The translations under genes were made by a program, and so were the position numbers. Positions 14,908-23,003 of a stretch of DNA of 25,045 bases are shown piece after piece. The DNA comes from Myxococcota bacterium (GTDB taxonomy: Bacteria; Myxococcota_C; UBA6777), in assembly GCA_963169055.1 (NCBI GenBank), contig CAUJFU010000064.1, forward strand, positions 1 to 25,045. Reading direction: 5' to 3'. The notes beneath the pieces are model-generated. The model did not search any database and had not been told where the DNA came from. It saw nothing but the letters and a program-made list of their open reading frames with translations. Position 1 is the stretch's first letter; each line of letters opens with the position of its first letter.

Positions 14908-17900
14908 CTACCGTTGTTTCATCCGTTCAACGATGCGCTTCGAATCAAATCGAGCCGTGCTATAGGCCCCAAGGCGCAACGCAAAAGCTTCAATGGTTTG
15001 AGCGTCTGCTCCCAACTTGATGAACTTTTGTCGGCGTTTGGAAGGGGCCTTACCTTCTTGTGCGGCTTCGGCGATCAAGTCTTGATCGCGCAAAAGCAAC
15101 AAGCCTTGATCCAAGGTGTCCATCGAGACGCTATCGGAGTAGCGCAAAAATCCTTCATGAAAAAGCGACTCCGCAAGCTGTTGTGTGAACTTGATGAATG
15201 CTTTTTCTTCTTGTGTTTCGTTCGGTTGCAACGAGAGTAGCGCCAGCGCACTTACCCAGTAGCTATCCAAAAAGGGCGTAAACAGCGCACGCAAGAAGCG
15301 CAACATCTGATGCCCTTGAGGGGCGGGATAGATCAGGCCGTCGCGTTCTTGGAGGATCGCACGTCGGATCATCAACGCGAGTGTTTCTTCAAAGTTGTCT
15401 TGGATATCGGGGGTGGGTCGATAGACAAACTCGAACTTGAGGATCTGGCTTACCGAGCGAACATGCCCGAGCAGCGCATCTTTTGGGATGCCGGGGTCGC
15501 CTGCACGCAAATTCGGATGGGCCTGCATCGCGCACGCCACGACGCCTTCCGATAGGAACAAGTGCATCAGTTGGTTGCGGTAGTAGCTCATCTCGACACG
15601 GCGACTTTCACGCGGTCGGATCAAGGGTTCGGGGATGCCTTTGGGCCGCTTCAACAGCTTCTGTAAGAATTGCACGGCGTCATCGACGATCTTCCCTGTG
15701 TCCTCAAAGGGTGTCACGCGGCCATTGCGCTCCAACACAGCTTGTTTCAACCAATCCGTTCGCTCGATCAGTTCACTCCGCGAAAGCCCCCGTCGTTCGT
15801 GGGTCATCAGTACGGTGGAAACCAACGCTGTGGGGGTGGCGACAGACGCCATATTGATATCGTACACCACGCGATAAGCGAGCGTCATCACGAGGCGCTT
15901 GCGATCTTCTTTGTTGTTGTAAGGGTCGAAACTACCGCGCTTTCGCTTTTCTTCGTTGATCTCTTCTTGGATGTAGCGTCGCAAAGAGATCGGCTGAGCG
16001 AAATGGATATTGACGTGTCCAAAGTTGAGCTTGAGCAGCTTGCGGGCTTTGAGCAGTCCACCGATGGATTCTTTTTCTTTCTTTCCACCAAGAAGCTCGT
16101 TGGAATAGCTTTCTCCTTCGATGATCTTGTCGTAGCCGATCGAGGTGGGGGCGAGGTATGCGTCAGGAACGCGGTTTTCGAGGACGCTATCGACGACGAT
16201 CGCAAGGACGCCCATCTTGGGTTGTCGAAGTTTTCCTGTTCGGCTGCGTCCGCCCTCGATGAAAAATTCGACGTTGTTTCCGTCGCGCAAAAGCAAGCTG
16301 ACATATTCGCTAAAGACGGCCTTATAAAGCTCATCATCCCCAAAGGATCGGCGGATAAAGAACGCACCGCTCTTTCGGAAGATCCAACCGATCACAGGCA
16401 TCAAGAGGTTGTCTCCTGCCGTGATATAGGGGATCTTGAGATCGTAGTTGTAAAAAACTTGCGACATGATCAGGTAGTCGACGTGGCTTTTGTGGCTTGG
16501 AAGCAGGACGATCGGGCCTTTGAGTGCGGCTTCACGGAGTTGTTCGACACCGTGGCGATCAATGACGATCCCTGCGTACATCTGACGCCAGATCTTGTTG
16601 AGGATCCAGTCAAGAAAACGGGCGACGCCCATGTGCAGATCAGACGCCATACGATCGAGGGCTTTTTGTGCGCGGTGTTGGATCGCTTCGGGGGGCTTTC
16701 CTTCTTTTTGTGCGATTTCTTGGATGACTTTTTGAACGCGGGCAGCTTTCAAGACGAGTGCTTTGGTCTCTTGGGCGGGGCGTGTGCGTGGGCCGGTCAC
16801 GATGTGATGTTCGCGATCCAGCCGTCGATTCAGGCGATCTCGCAGGTAGCCCGCGATCTGTTTGTTGTCCCAGTGCGGATGGGTGCGCATCAAGGCTTGG
16901 ATATTGATCGGATCGCCGCCGCGCACTTGACTTTGTCTGCGATCTCGAAAAAACAGATACAACTCGCGTAAAGTGCCGGGGAATTCTTTTTCACCAAACA
17001 GAACATCCCAAAAGCTGCGTGTGGCTCGCGAGGGGGTGCGATCCCACACCAAGATCTGCGGACATAGAAAGATCGGGCGTTTTTGTTGGCGCTGGAGGAT
17101 CACCAGCTCTTCGATCAGATCGACGTCTCGGCCTCCCGGGGCGGGAGCGAGTCGAATCAAGCCTCGCATCTTGTCGCGCAGCCAGTAAAATCCGCTGCGT
17201 AGCGCTGTCATCGCTGTGTGGGGTCTTGCCAAAAATAGCGCGGTTGCTTCGTGTTGGCGAAGCAATCCGCGAAACAGATCCGCTTCGTCTTTCCCACCCG
17301 AGCCAAAGATCCGACCAAACCAGCCCGTAAAAAAGATCCACAGATTGCGCCAAAAAGGAGTCCACGGAACCCAATACAAGCCTTGCGCAAAGCGCGCAAG
17401 CGGCAGGCGATAGCGTAGAAAAAGCGCGTTGTAGATAAAGTAGGTCACATAGCTTTGGCTACGCATCACATACACGATCGTTCCTTGGTTTGCGGCCTCG
17501 TTCAGCTTTTCTTCCCGCTCTTTGGCGATCGTGAGATCTGCCGTGTAATGGCGAGCAAACCAGCCCCACACACCACGCAACCGCTCTTGCATCCCCGTCC
17601 AAGCGCTGTGGATCAAGCGCCGACGTTCTACCTCGTCGACTTCTTCGATCGCATCGGCCTTTGCCTCGATCGGCTGCGGCGATTGAATGGCTTCTCGGCT
17701 CGGGGGAGATAACTTCGCCCCATCTAATTCTTTCCAAGGTTCGGCTGTTCCGGGTTCACCAAGCAACGGAGATTCCAACACAAACGACGGCGTTTCGACG
17801 AAAAGCTTGGGACTTGAAACTGGGGGGCTTGGCAACATCTCCGCCTCTGCGACGGGACGGGCTTCTTGAGGGGAGATCCATTCGCCAGAAGACGATGGAT

Positions 17901-17922
17901 GGGGACTTTCAGGGTGGCCCAT
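14908..17922 (-). CDS. plsB: Glycerol-3-phosphate 1-O-acyltransferase PlsB
   Basis: PlsB transfers an acyl group to position 1 of sn-glycerol 3-phosphate, the first step of phospholipid synthesis, at the inner membrane. The four acyltransferase blocks are clear: HKSHVD (HX4D, His near 476) in LLPSHKSHVDYLIMSQ; GDNLLMPVIGWIFRKSGAFF; FFIEGGRSRTGKLRQPK near 550; and LAPTSIGYDKIIEGESY. The protein is 1004 residues, about 200 longer than E. coli PlsB; much of the surplus is a Pro/Ser/Glu-rich N-terminus (about 1-95) with no signal peptide, and the HX4D motif is shifted by about 170 residues. The ATG at 17922 has a modest AGGA site. The thioredoxin-fold gene follows after 10 bases. The assignment is secure; the role of the extra N-terminus is unknown. 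Confidence 0.95.
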   Translation of the reverse strand: MGHPESPHPSSSGEWISPQEARPVAEAEMLPSPPVSSPKLFVETPSFVLESPLLGEPGTAEPWKELDGAKLSPPSREAIQSPQPIEAKADAIEEVDEVERRRLIHSAWTGMQERLRGVWGWFARHYTADLTIAKEREEKLNEAANQGTIVYVMRSQSYVTYFIYNALFLRYRLPLARFAQGLYWVPWTPFWRNLWIFFTGWFGRIFGSGGKDEADLFRGLLRQHEATALFLARPHTAMTALRSGFYWLRDKMRGLIRLAPAPGGRDVDLIEELVILQRQQKRPIFLCPQILVWDRTPSRATRSFWDVLFGEKEFPGTLRELYLFFRDRRQSQVRGGDPINIQALMRTHPHWDNKQIAGYLRDRLNRRLDREHHIVTGPRTRPAQETKALVLKAARVQKVIQEIAQKEGKPPEAIQHRAQKALDRMASDLHMGVARFLDWILNKIWRQMYAGIVIDRHGVEQLREAALKGPIVLLPSHKSHVDYLIMSQVFYNYDLKIPYITAGDNLLMPVIGWIFRKSGAFFIRRSFGDDELYKAVFSEYVSLLLRDGNNVEFFIEGGRSRTGKLRQPKMGVLAIVVDSVLENRVPDAYLAPTSIGYDKIIEGESYSNELLGGKKEKESIGGLLKARKLLKLNFGHVNIHFAQPISLRRYIQEEINEEKRKRGSFDPYNNKEDRKRLVMTLAYRVVYDINMASVATPTALVSTVLMTHERRGLSRSELIERTDWLKQAVLERNGRVTPFEDTGKIVDDAVQFLQKLLKRPKGIPEPLIRPRESRRVEMSYYRNQLMHLFLSEGVVACAMQAHPNLRAGDPGIPKDALLGHVRSVSQILKFEFVYRPTPDIQDNFEETLALMIRRAILQERDGLIYPAPQGHQMLRFLRALFTPFLDSYWVSALALLSLQPNETQEEKAFIKFTQQLAESLFHEGFLRYSDSVSMDTLDQGLLLLRDQDLIAEAAQEGKAPSKRRQKFIKLGADAQTIEAFALRLGAYSTARFDSKRIVERMKQR

Positions 17923-17943
17923 AGTAGAATCCTATATGTTATC

Positions 17944-17959
17944 AAGAGCCAAGGCTCTT
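17944..17959. other. Hairpin in the plsB leader
   Basis: AAGAGCC (17944-17950) and GGCTCTT (17953-17959) form a perfect seven-base inverted repeat. On the plus strand it is followed by a run of eight T, terminator-like, but no plus-strand gene lies upstream. On the minus strand it would sit at the 5' end of the plsB transcript. Confidence 0.5.
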
Positions 17960-17967
17960 TTTTTTCT

Positions 17968-17996
17968 CTTTTACACGATACAGCGGCATTTCACAA
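17968..17996 (-). promoter_or_regulatory. Candidate sigma-70 promoter of plsB
   Basis: The minus strand has -35 TTGTGA (17991-17996), a 17-base spacer and -10 TAAAAG (17968-17973), each four of six matches. Transcription would begin near 17961, just before the leader hairpin, about 40 bases from the ATG. Confidence 0.4.
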
Positions 17997-18002
17997 CGCA
18001 AC

Positions 18003-18030
18003 AAGGGAAGTATGCAAGCACACTTCCCTT
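18003..18030. repeat. Nine-base perfect inverted repeat
   Basis: AAGGGAAGT (18003-18011) and ACTTCCCTT (18022-18030) around a ten-base loop, next to structured repeat copy A. On the plus strand four T follow. It may contribute to termination. Confidence 0.55.
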
Positions 18031-18040
18031 TTCATAAACC

Positions 18041-18160
18041 CCGATGTTCGCGGTCCTTCAAGCGACAGAGCCGTTGGTTTGAAAAGCAGCACTTTTTGCC
18101 GAACACGGAGCTAAGGGAGCTTTGCCTCCCTTGCCGAGGGAGTGGGGCAACGCCCCACCC
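18041..18160. repeat. Dispersed structured intergenic repeat, copy A
   Basis: It holds the 17-base identity CTTCAAGCGACAGAGCC (18056-18072) with copy B, then TTGAAAAGC, then GCCGAACACGG, then two strong hairpins: AAGGGAG with CTCCCTT (around 18113-18132) and GTGGGGC with GCCCCAC (around 18142-18158). It lies directly 3' of the OMP fusion gene in minus-strand sense. Confidence 0.75.
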
Positions 18161-18184
18161 GATGGATCGAACCACAAAAGCCCA

Positions 18185-20242
18185 TCAGAATTGAAACATC
18201 AAGCCTGCGCGGATCGAGTTATCGGACAGATTCATGCCGGGGGTCAAGACGCCAACCCATGAGATATTCCATTCGACAAACAGGTAGGTGTGGTTGACGC
18301 CGACTTCCATGTCGAAGGTGCGTGCGGTGATGGGATCGAGAACATCAAGAAGAAATTGCAGACCCGCGCCAAAGTGAAAACCAAAGCGCCCACCAAAAGC
18401 GGTTGCTGTTTTGCCGTCGCTGCCTGTGGAGGTAGCCAACGCCCCGTTGGCATCCGTCACAAACCAAAGATTGTAATCCAAACCACCGCGCACATACGGC
18501 ACCAAAGGAAAGCGATTGCGATGCACAAAGTAATCCATGCGGTAGATCAACTCAAGGCGCATCGGCAACATCCAAAACGCCATCGTGTTGTTTTCGTCGG
18601 GTGTTCCGTCTTGTTTTAACGATTTTCCTTGCATCCAGCTTACGCCGAAAGTCGCTCCTAATCCCAACGATCCGAATTGCTTGAAGAATAACCACTCCAC
18701 ACCGATCTCCAGATAGGGCAGGGTGGTTGTGCCAAATAGTGTTTGAAAAGGTTTGCCCGAGATGCCCGTCTCTTGGTCGATTTGAGAGAAGTACGGCCCC
18801 CCCCGTAGCTCTAGGCTAAAGTTGCGTGGCGAGACATCTGCATACACAGGCATCGCAACCGAAGCCCAAAGAAAAAGAGCGATCCCTGCGATCCCAAGGG
18901 GTTTTGCAACAGCAGAGGCTGATCGACCGAGTGCTTGTCTTATCGATCGCAAGATTCGCCAACACAGCCACACCATCAACGCACACATCATCAACAAGAC
19001 AAGGCTCCCGATCCACGGGGACCATAGCCACAGCGCGGCCCACTGTACGACGGGCCACAGCGCGATCTGTGCGGTGCGTTTGGCGACAGGAGAAGACGCG
19101 ATCCATGCCGCGAGATGGGGGCTTTTCGCATAATACCACTCGATTGCAGAGCGTCCCCATGTATAGGGCTTGAGAGCGCGATCACGAAACAAGCGCAAGC
19201 GTTGAACTTCGGAAGCATCGTAGGATCCGTATGCTGCGGTGGCGATAAAGCAGAAACCACCGCCTCCAAAGCCATTGTCTTTGCCACCAGATTGTTTGTA
19301 AGCCTCAAAAAAATCCGTCAAGGGTGTCGGTTGTGCCGAAACAACGGGTGAGAGGGTGCTTGCATTTCCTGCTTTGTCGTAGGCCACGGTTCCGATGTAG
19401 TAGGTTTTGTTGTTGGAAAGATTGGAAAGTGCGTATGTTGCGCTTGTGATGGGGCTGCTGTTGTGTTTGAAGACCTCTGCGTCGGTGGTGGAACTGAACG
19501 ATTTTTCGCTGAAGTACACATCAAAGCGGTTGTAGTTTTCTTCGTCCAACTTGTCGAATTTGATCTCTAGTTTCGAGTCACCAACGATCAACGAGGGGGC
19601 GGTTGGAGGCGGAGGAGGCGTGAGATCGAAGCGCACGCTGAGCGTGTTGCTGGGTTCTTCTTTGCTGCTCCCTGTGCCGATGATCACGGTGTAGGTGGCT
19701 TTCAAAAAGATATCCATGCTCTCATCGCCCCCAAGGGCGGCAGATTTGGGAGTGCAGATCTGGTCGAAGGCTGTAAGCTTTTGCTCGTCGAGGTAGCGGC
19801 GGTGGCCGATCAGATCGCGCAGGGTGAGGAGCTGTTGTTTGTCCTCTTCATTAAACATCCCTTCTTGGAGCTTTTTCGATTGATTCAACGTGCCGTCGAA
19901 AGCGACCTGAAAGAGCCCTAGATATTTGGGATCGTTGGGATCTTTGATCGGACTCGGCTGGACTTGGGTCATGCTGACGGCTCCGTTGAACAGTCGAATC
20001 CCTGTCGTCCCATCGCCTAGGTAGATCTCAAGTGTCATGCTGGTGGGTAAAGTCGAAGAAGACGGGCTTAAACCCCAATTAAACTTGATGATCTTGTTGC
20101 TATCGCAATCTGCTTTGCCGTACACGGTATCTTTGGCTTCACCGCCAAAGTTGATGGTTTGCGCTTGCGCGAAGCCACCGCACACCAAACACCCCAAAAA
20201 GACCGAGAAAACGGCCCACCATCGAACGTTCGTTCGCCGCAT
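18185..20242 (-). CDS. Fusion of an Fn3/CFI-box surface protein with an MXAN_2562-like outer-membrane beta-barrel
   Basis: The start is the ATG at 20240-20242 behind GAGGAG (685 residues); upstream open frame lacks a signal. It begins with a signal peptide (WWAVFSVFLGCLVCGGFAQA). A region of unknown fold follows, then a fibronectin type III-like domain (PPPTAPSLIVGDSKLEIKF ... YALSNLSNNKTYYIGTVAYD). At about 331 is FCFIATAAYGS, the CFI-box, followed by LRLFRDRALKPYTWGRSAI and a membrane segment (WIGSLVLLMMCALMVWLCW). Normally such a tail ends the protein. Here a second signal-like segment (LGIAGIALFLWASVAMPVYA) leads into a beta-barrel of about 215 residues with FPLVPYVRGGLDYNLWFV, ending RAGLMFQF*, as outer-membrane proteins do. 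No independent start with a ribosome binding site is evident for the barrel. The barrel resembles the MXAN_2562 OMP family. A fused gene is what is seen; processing into two proteins is possible. Confidence 0.75.
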   Translation of the reverse strand: MRRTNVRWWAVFSVFLGCLVCGGFAQAQTINFGGEAKDTVYGKADCDSNKIIKFNWGLSPSSSTLPTSMTLEIYLGDGTTGIRLFNGAVSMTQVQPSPIKDPNDPKYLGLFQVAFDGTLNQSKKLQEGMFNEEDKQQLLTLRDLIGHRRYLDEQKLTAFDQICTPKSAALGGDESMDIFLKATYTVIIGTGSSKEEPSNTLSVRFDLTPPPPPTAPSLIVGDSKLEIKFDKLDEENYNRFDVYFSEKSFSSTTDAEVFKHNSSPITSATYALSNLSNNKTYYIGTVAYDKAGNASTLSPVVSAQPTPLTDFFEAYKQSGGKDNGFGGGGFCFIATAAYGSYDASEVQRLRLFRDRALKPYTWGRSAIEWYYAKSPHLAAWIASSPVAKRTAQIALWPVVQWAALWLWSPWIGSLVLLMMCALMVWLCWRILRSIRQALGRSASAVAKPLGIAGIALFLWASVAMPVYADVSPRNFSLELRGGPYFSQIDQETGISGKPFQTLFGTTTLPYLEIGVEWLFFKQFGSLGLGATFGVSWMQGKSLKQDGTPDENNTMAFWMLPMRLELIYRMDYFVHRNRFPLVPYVRGGLDYNLWFVTDANGALATSTGSDGKTATAFGGRFGFHFGAGLQFLLDVLDPITARTFDMEVGVNHTYLFVEWNISWVGVLTPGMNLSDNSIRAGLMFQF

Positions 20243-20517
20243 GACACTCCTCGAAGAACTGCTTTCCCCAACCCACCGCAACATCGGAGATTTGGAGATC
20301 ATCTTTAACGCAAGACAGATTGACCGTGCCGAAAGATCGATGGCGTGGTCAGGTTTTTGTTCGCCCAAGCAAGAATAGGGCCTTTGCCATAAAAAAGCGA
20401 TAAACTGTGCGTCCTTCCCAAGAAAAAGCAAGCAGAACGCCGCTTTTTGAAATGACCTCCCGCTTTCCCCGTACCGCGTATCTCTGGCACGCTTGAACCC
20501 AAGCAGGAGGAGGGACG

Positions 20518-20530
20518 TGACAACTTGTCA
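20518..20530. promoter_or_regulatory. Operator-like palindrome TGACAACTTGTCA
   Basis: Six-base arms TGACAA and TTGTCA around one central base, 276 bases upstream of the OMP fusion start. A related inverted arm, TTGTTGACAG, is at 20569-20578. Possibly a repressor site; no promoter could be fitted convincingly. Confidence 0.3.
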
Positions 20531-20585
20531 ACCTGCCATAACTTGTTTTTGGCCTGATAGAAGTGGCTTGTTGACAGAAGCAAAG

Positions 20586-20700
20586 GGCGTGTTCGCGTCG
20601 TAGCAAGCGGAGCCGTTGTTGGTGTGAAAAGCGTTTGCTCACTCCGTTCGTGCGGAATCAAGGGGCCACAGGGCTACGGCGGGGCGGGGGGTAGCGCCCG
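20586..20700. repeat. Dispersed structured intergenic repeat, copy C (diverged)
   Basis: It keeps GTGTTCGCG, CAAGCG, AGCCGTTG and GTGTGAAAAGC in the order found in copies A and B, and ends in a GC-rich stretch. It lies just 3' of asd in minus-strand sense, as copy A lies 3' of the OMP gene. Confidence 0.6.
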
Positions 20701-20735
20701 ACTGAACACATCCAACAAGTCAGTTTGAACACGAT

Positions 20736-21764
20736 TTAGGCGGGTGCTTGGAGGTAATCTGCGATCAGATGTTCTGCGATCTGCACCGCATTCAGAGCGG
20801 CCCCCTTACGGAGGTTATCCGAAACGACCCACAGATGCAGCGTGTTGGGCAAGTTGTTGTCTTTGCGGATGCGTCCGACGAAAACATCATCTTTTCCTGC
20901 GGCTTCGATCGGCAGGGGATAATGGTGCTTGCTTGGATCATCAAAGAGCGTGACACCCGGCGCGGACGCCAACAAACGCCGAGCCTCTTCGACAGACAGA
21001 GGCTTCGCAAAGTCCACCGTCACGGCTTCGGAGTGTCCTGTGATCACGGGAACGCGAACACAAGTCGCAGAGACCGCTAGAGTCGGAAGTCCCATAATCT
21101 TGCGGGTTTCGTGGAGCATCTTTTGCTCTTCGCGGGTGTATCCGTCTTCCATAAAGACGTCGATATGTGGAAGCACATTAAAAGCGATCTGATGGGCAAA
21201 TGTCTTGACTTCGATCGGTTTGAAGTTGAGCATCGAAACGGTTTGATGGCTCAATTCTTCGATGCCTTTTTGTCCTGCGCCAGACGCTGCTTGGTAAGTT
21301 GACACGATCACTCGTTGAAGTGTTGCAGCGTCATGCAAAGGTTTGAGGGCCACCACCATCTGAATGGTCGAGCAATTGGGGTTCCCAATGATGCCTTTTT
21401 TGGCGTATCCATCGAGTGCATGGGGGTTGACTTCGGGGACCACCAACGGGCAATCGGGGTCCATCCGCCATGCAGAGGAGTTGTCCACCACCACGCAACC
21501 CCGCGACCACGCATGAGGGGCCAGCTCTTTACTCGTCGCTCCACCCGCTGAAAACAACGCGATCTGACAACCCGCAAAACGCTCAGGTGTGGCGATCTCG
21601 ACTTTGTACGGCTTGTCCTGAAACAACATCGTTTGACCTGCCGAGCGATGTGACGCCAACAGCCGCAACGAACGTACTGGAAAACGCCGCTGCTCTAGCG
21701 TATTCAACATCTCGCGTCCCACCGCTCCCGTTGCACCGACTACTGCGATATCATAACCAGCCAT
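20736..21764 (-). CDS. asd: Aspartate-semialdehyde dehydrogenase
   Basis: This enzyme reduces aspartyl phosphate to aspartate semialdehyde with NADPH in the cytoplasm, the branch step to lysine/diaminopimelate, threonine and methionine. The 342-residue length is usual. The start at the ATG 21762-21764 (RBS AAGGA) places the NADP-binding GATGAVG at 10-16 right after MAGYDIAVV, as in the family; the open frame extends 136 codons further upstream but that part overlaps the neighbouring gene and is spurious. The catalytic Cys131 is in GNPNCSTIQM, and STYQAASGAGQKG and the final VSDNLRKGAALNAVQIAE are also diagnostic. It follows the DUF2062 gene by 29 bases on the same strand, so the two are likely cotranscribed. 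Confidence 0.96.
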   Translation of the reverse strand: MAGYDIAVVGATGAVGREMLNTLEQRRFPVRSLRLLASHRSAGQTMLFQDKPYKVEIATPERFAGCQIALFSAGGATSKELAPHAWSRGCVVVDNSSAWRMDPDCPLVVPEVNPHALDGYAKKGIIGNPNCSTIQMVVALKPLHDAATLQRVIVSTYQAASGAGQKGIEELSHQTVSMLNFKPIEVKTFAHQIAFNVLPHIDVFMEDGYTREEQKMLHETRKIMGLPTLAVSATCVRVPVITGHSEAVTVDFAKPLSVEEARRLLASAPGVTLFDDPSKHHYPLPIEAAGKDDVFVGRIRKDNNLPNTLHLWVVSDNLRKGAALNAVQIAEHLIADYLQAPA

Positions 21765-21793
21765 CTGTTTCTTTGTTCCTTTTCTATTCGAGA

Positions 21794-22369
21794 TTATTCG
21801 GATTGTTCGGATTTTTTCTGGTGGGCTTCTTTGTGTGCGCGATAACGGCGAACCATCCCAAGAGTGAGGGGATACATCGGGATGGATATCAGGGTTGCGA
21901 TAATCAGACTCCCGATCCACATCGGCAACGCTAACTCCCCAAGGCCCGCCATCACAAAGCCTTTGATTTGATCCACCCATGTCATCTGGCTTGGATCGCG
22001 TTGAAGATATGTAGAAAATTGTTGTTGCCAACCCTCTAAACTGAAGGGCGGCATCCAGCCACGCCCCGTCAAGATCCAGCCCAACCACAGATAGCCGTAG
22101 TACATCGGGAGCATGGTCACGGGATTGGAAACCCAACACATCGCCACAGCGACGATCCGATTCATCGTCCAACGTGTGTAGCGATTGATCAGTGTCCCAA
22201 CGATCACAGACACGGTCATCTGGATGCCGATCGTGGGGGTGAGCGCGATGAACATCCCGACGGCTGCGCCCAATGCGATGGATTCGGGCGTTCCTTCGAT
22301 CTCGATCAACGGCTTGATCACCTTCTCATAGAAAAATCCTTGTTTCACCCCCGGAGTCTCTTGATCCAT
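21794..22369 (-). CDS. DUF2062 membrane protein
   Basis: This 191-residue protein has the DUF2062 hallmarks: an N-terminal amphipathic segment, then GTPESIALGAAVGMFIALTP with an early Gly-rich helix, a TPTIGIQM motif, the N-R-x-x-A-V-A-x-x-W-V-S-N-P-V-T core (MNRIVAVAMCWVSNPVTMLP), and a final membrane pair (LALPMWIGSLIIATLISIPM) followed by a basic tail. Three to four transmembrane helices are expected in the inner membrane. The ATG at 22369 follows GAGGTG. The molecular role of the family is not established. It sits 29 bases upstream of asd and downstream of a tandem-repeat spacer. Confidence 0.88.
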   Translation of the reverse strand: MDQETPGVKQGFFYEKVIKPLIEIEGTPESIALGAAVGMFIALTPTIGIQMTVSVIVGTLINRYTRWTMNRIVAVAMCWVSNPVTMLPMYYGYLWLGWILTGRGWMPPFSLEGWQQQFSTYLQRDPSQMTWVDQIKGFVMAGLGELALPMWIGSLIIATLISIPMYPLTLGMVRRYRAHKEAHQKKSEQSE

Positions 22370-22387
22370 TGATCCACCTCTCGAATG

Positions 22388-22550
22388 AAATAGGCCATCT
22401 CGCCCAATCTGTCGGCTGGTTCAGATGTTCTAACGTCTGTGCAAATAGGCCATCTCGCCGAATCTGGCGGCTGGTTCAGATGTTCTAACGTTTATGGCGG
22501 CTGGTTCGGATGTTCTAACGTTTATGGCGGATGGTTCGGATGTTCTAACG
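22388..22550. repeat. Nested tandem repeats in the spacer, overlapping a gene 3' end
   Basis: Two 55-base units open AAATAGGCCATCTCGCC (22388 and 22443). Within and after them a 23-base core, CGGCTGGTTC-R-GATGTTCTAACG, occurs four times, at 22413, 22468, 22498 and 22528, the last three with a 30-base period. The last copy contains the stop codon of the DUF3465-like gene. There are no unique spacers, so it is not CRISPR. Confidence 0.9.
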
Positions 22551-23003
22551 CCTGCGGACGTAGCCCTTGTTTCCGTGGGTATGATGGATCTTTCCGCCTT
22601 TGTCGTTGAACAAGTATTCGCCTGCGATCTCGATGCGCGTGCCTCGCTCGATTTTTTTGAGTTCTTTGCCCGTGTATAGGTTGTTTTCGATGCGGAGTTC
22701 TAGATCCGAGCCTTCGAGTTGGACATTGAAGATCTGATGGGGGTAGCGGTTCGTGTGATCGGGCGTCGAACCAAAGATACGTTCTTTCAAAGAACGCCAA
22801 AGATGCCGCCAAAAACGACGTCGGCGCTCGCTGCGTTCTTCGTCCGTCACGGGCTTGACCCACGTGACAGTTCCCGTCACATCCCACACCCAACCATCGC
22901 GCTTTTCGCGGTACAACTGCTTGACTTTCTCATTATCTTGGCCCGGCCCGCGACCACGCACACCGATCAAACGCAGAAAAGCATCCCATAGACGACGAAA
23001 CAT
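22545..23003 (-). CDS. DUF3465-like small protein
   Basis: A 152-residue protein from the ATG at 23003, behind GGAGG. The N-terminal third is basic with many Arg (RLWDAFLRLIGVRGRG, then RSERRRRFWRHLWRSLKER). The C-terminal half resembles DUF3465: HQIFNVQLEGSDLELRIENN followed by GTRIEIAGEYLFNDKGGKIH and HTHGN, which parallels the family's HQ-F-V ... HN-x-x ... GEYxWN-x-x-GGxxHxTHH pattern. A Trp-rich middle part (DGWVWDVTGTVTWVKP) precedes it. No clear signal peptide. The family has no known function; the fold is probably a small beta-barrel of the OB type. Its stop codon lies inside a tandem-repeat unit. Confidence in the coding call is high, in the family moderate. Confidence 0.7.
   Translation of the reverse strand: MFRRLWDAFLRLIGVRGRGPGQDNEKVKQLYREKRDGWVWDVTGTVTWVKPVTDEERSERRRRFWRHLWRSLKERIFGSTPDHTNRYPHQIFNVQLEGSDLELRIENNLYTGKELKKIERGTRIEIAGEYLFNDKGGKIHHTHGNKGYVRRR

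Larger units (their letters stand above)
20243..20735. other. Intergenic spacer of 493 bases
   Basis: Between the 3' end of asd and the OMP fusion gene. It holds a palindromic site (20518-20530) and structured repeat copy C (20586-20700). Open frames crossing it have no recognisable product or good ribosome binding site. Confidence 0.5.

Noticed and set aside
15670-16971. 433-codon plus-strand open frame antisense to plsB
   Set aside because: It lies wholly within plsB, whose acyltransferase motifs are intact; the product has no recognisable domain.
17944-17965. Plus-strand rho-independent terminator (hairpin plus eight T)
   Set aside because: No plus-strand gene lies upstream that it could end; it was recorded as a leader hairpin of plsB instead.
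21765-22172. 136-codon upstream extension of asd
   Set aside because: It overlaps the DUF2062 gene in another frame, and the NADP-binding loop requires the start at 21764.
22388-22550. CRISPR array
   Set aside because: The repeats follow one another with near-identical intervals; there are no unique spacers and no cas genes nearby.
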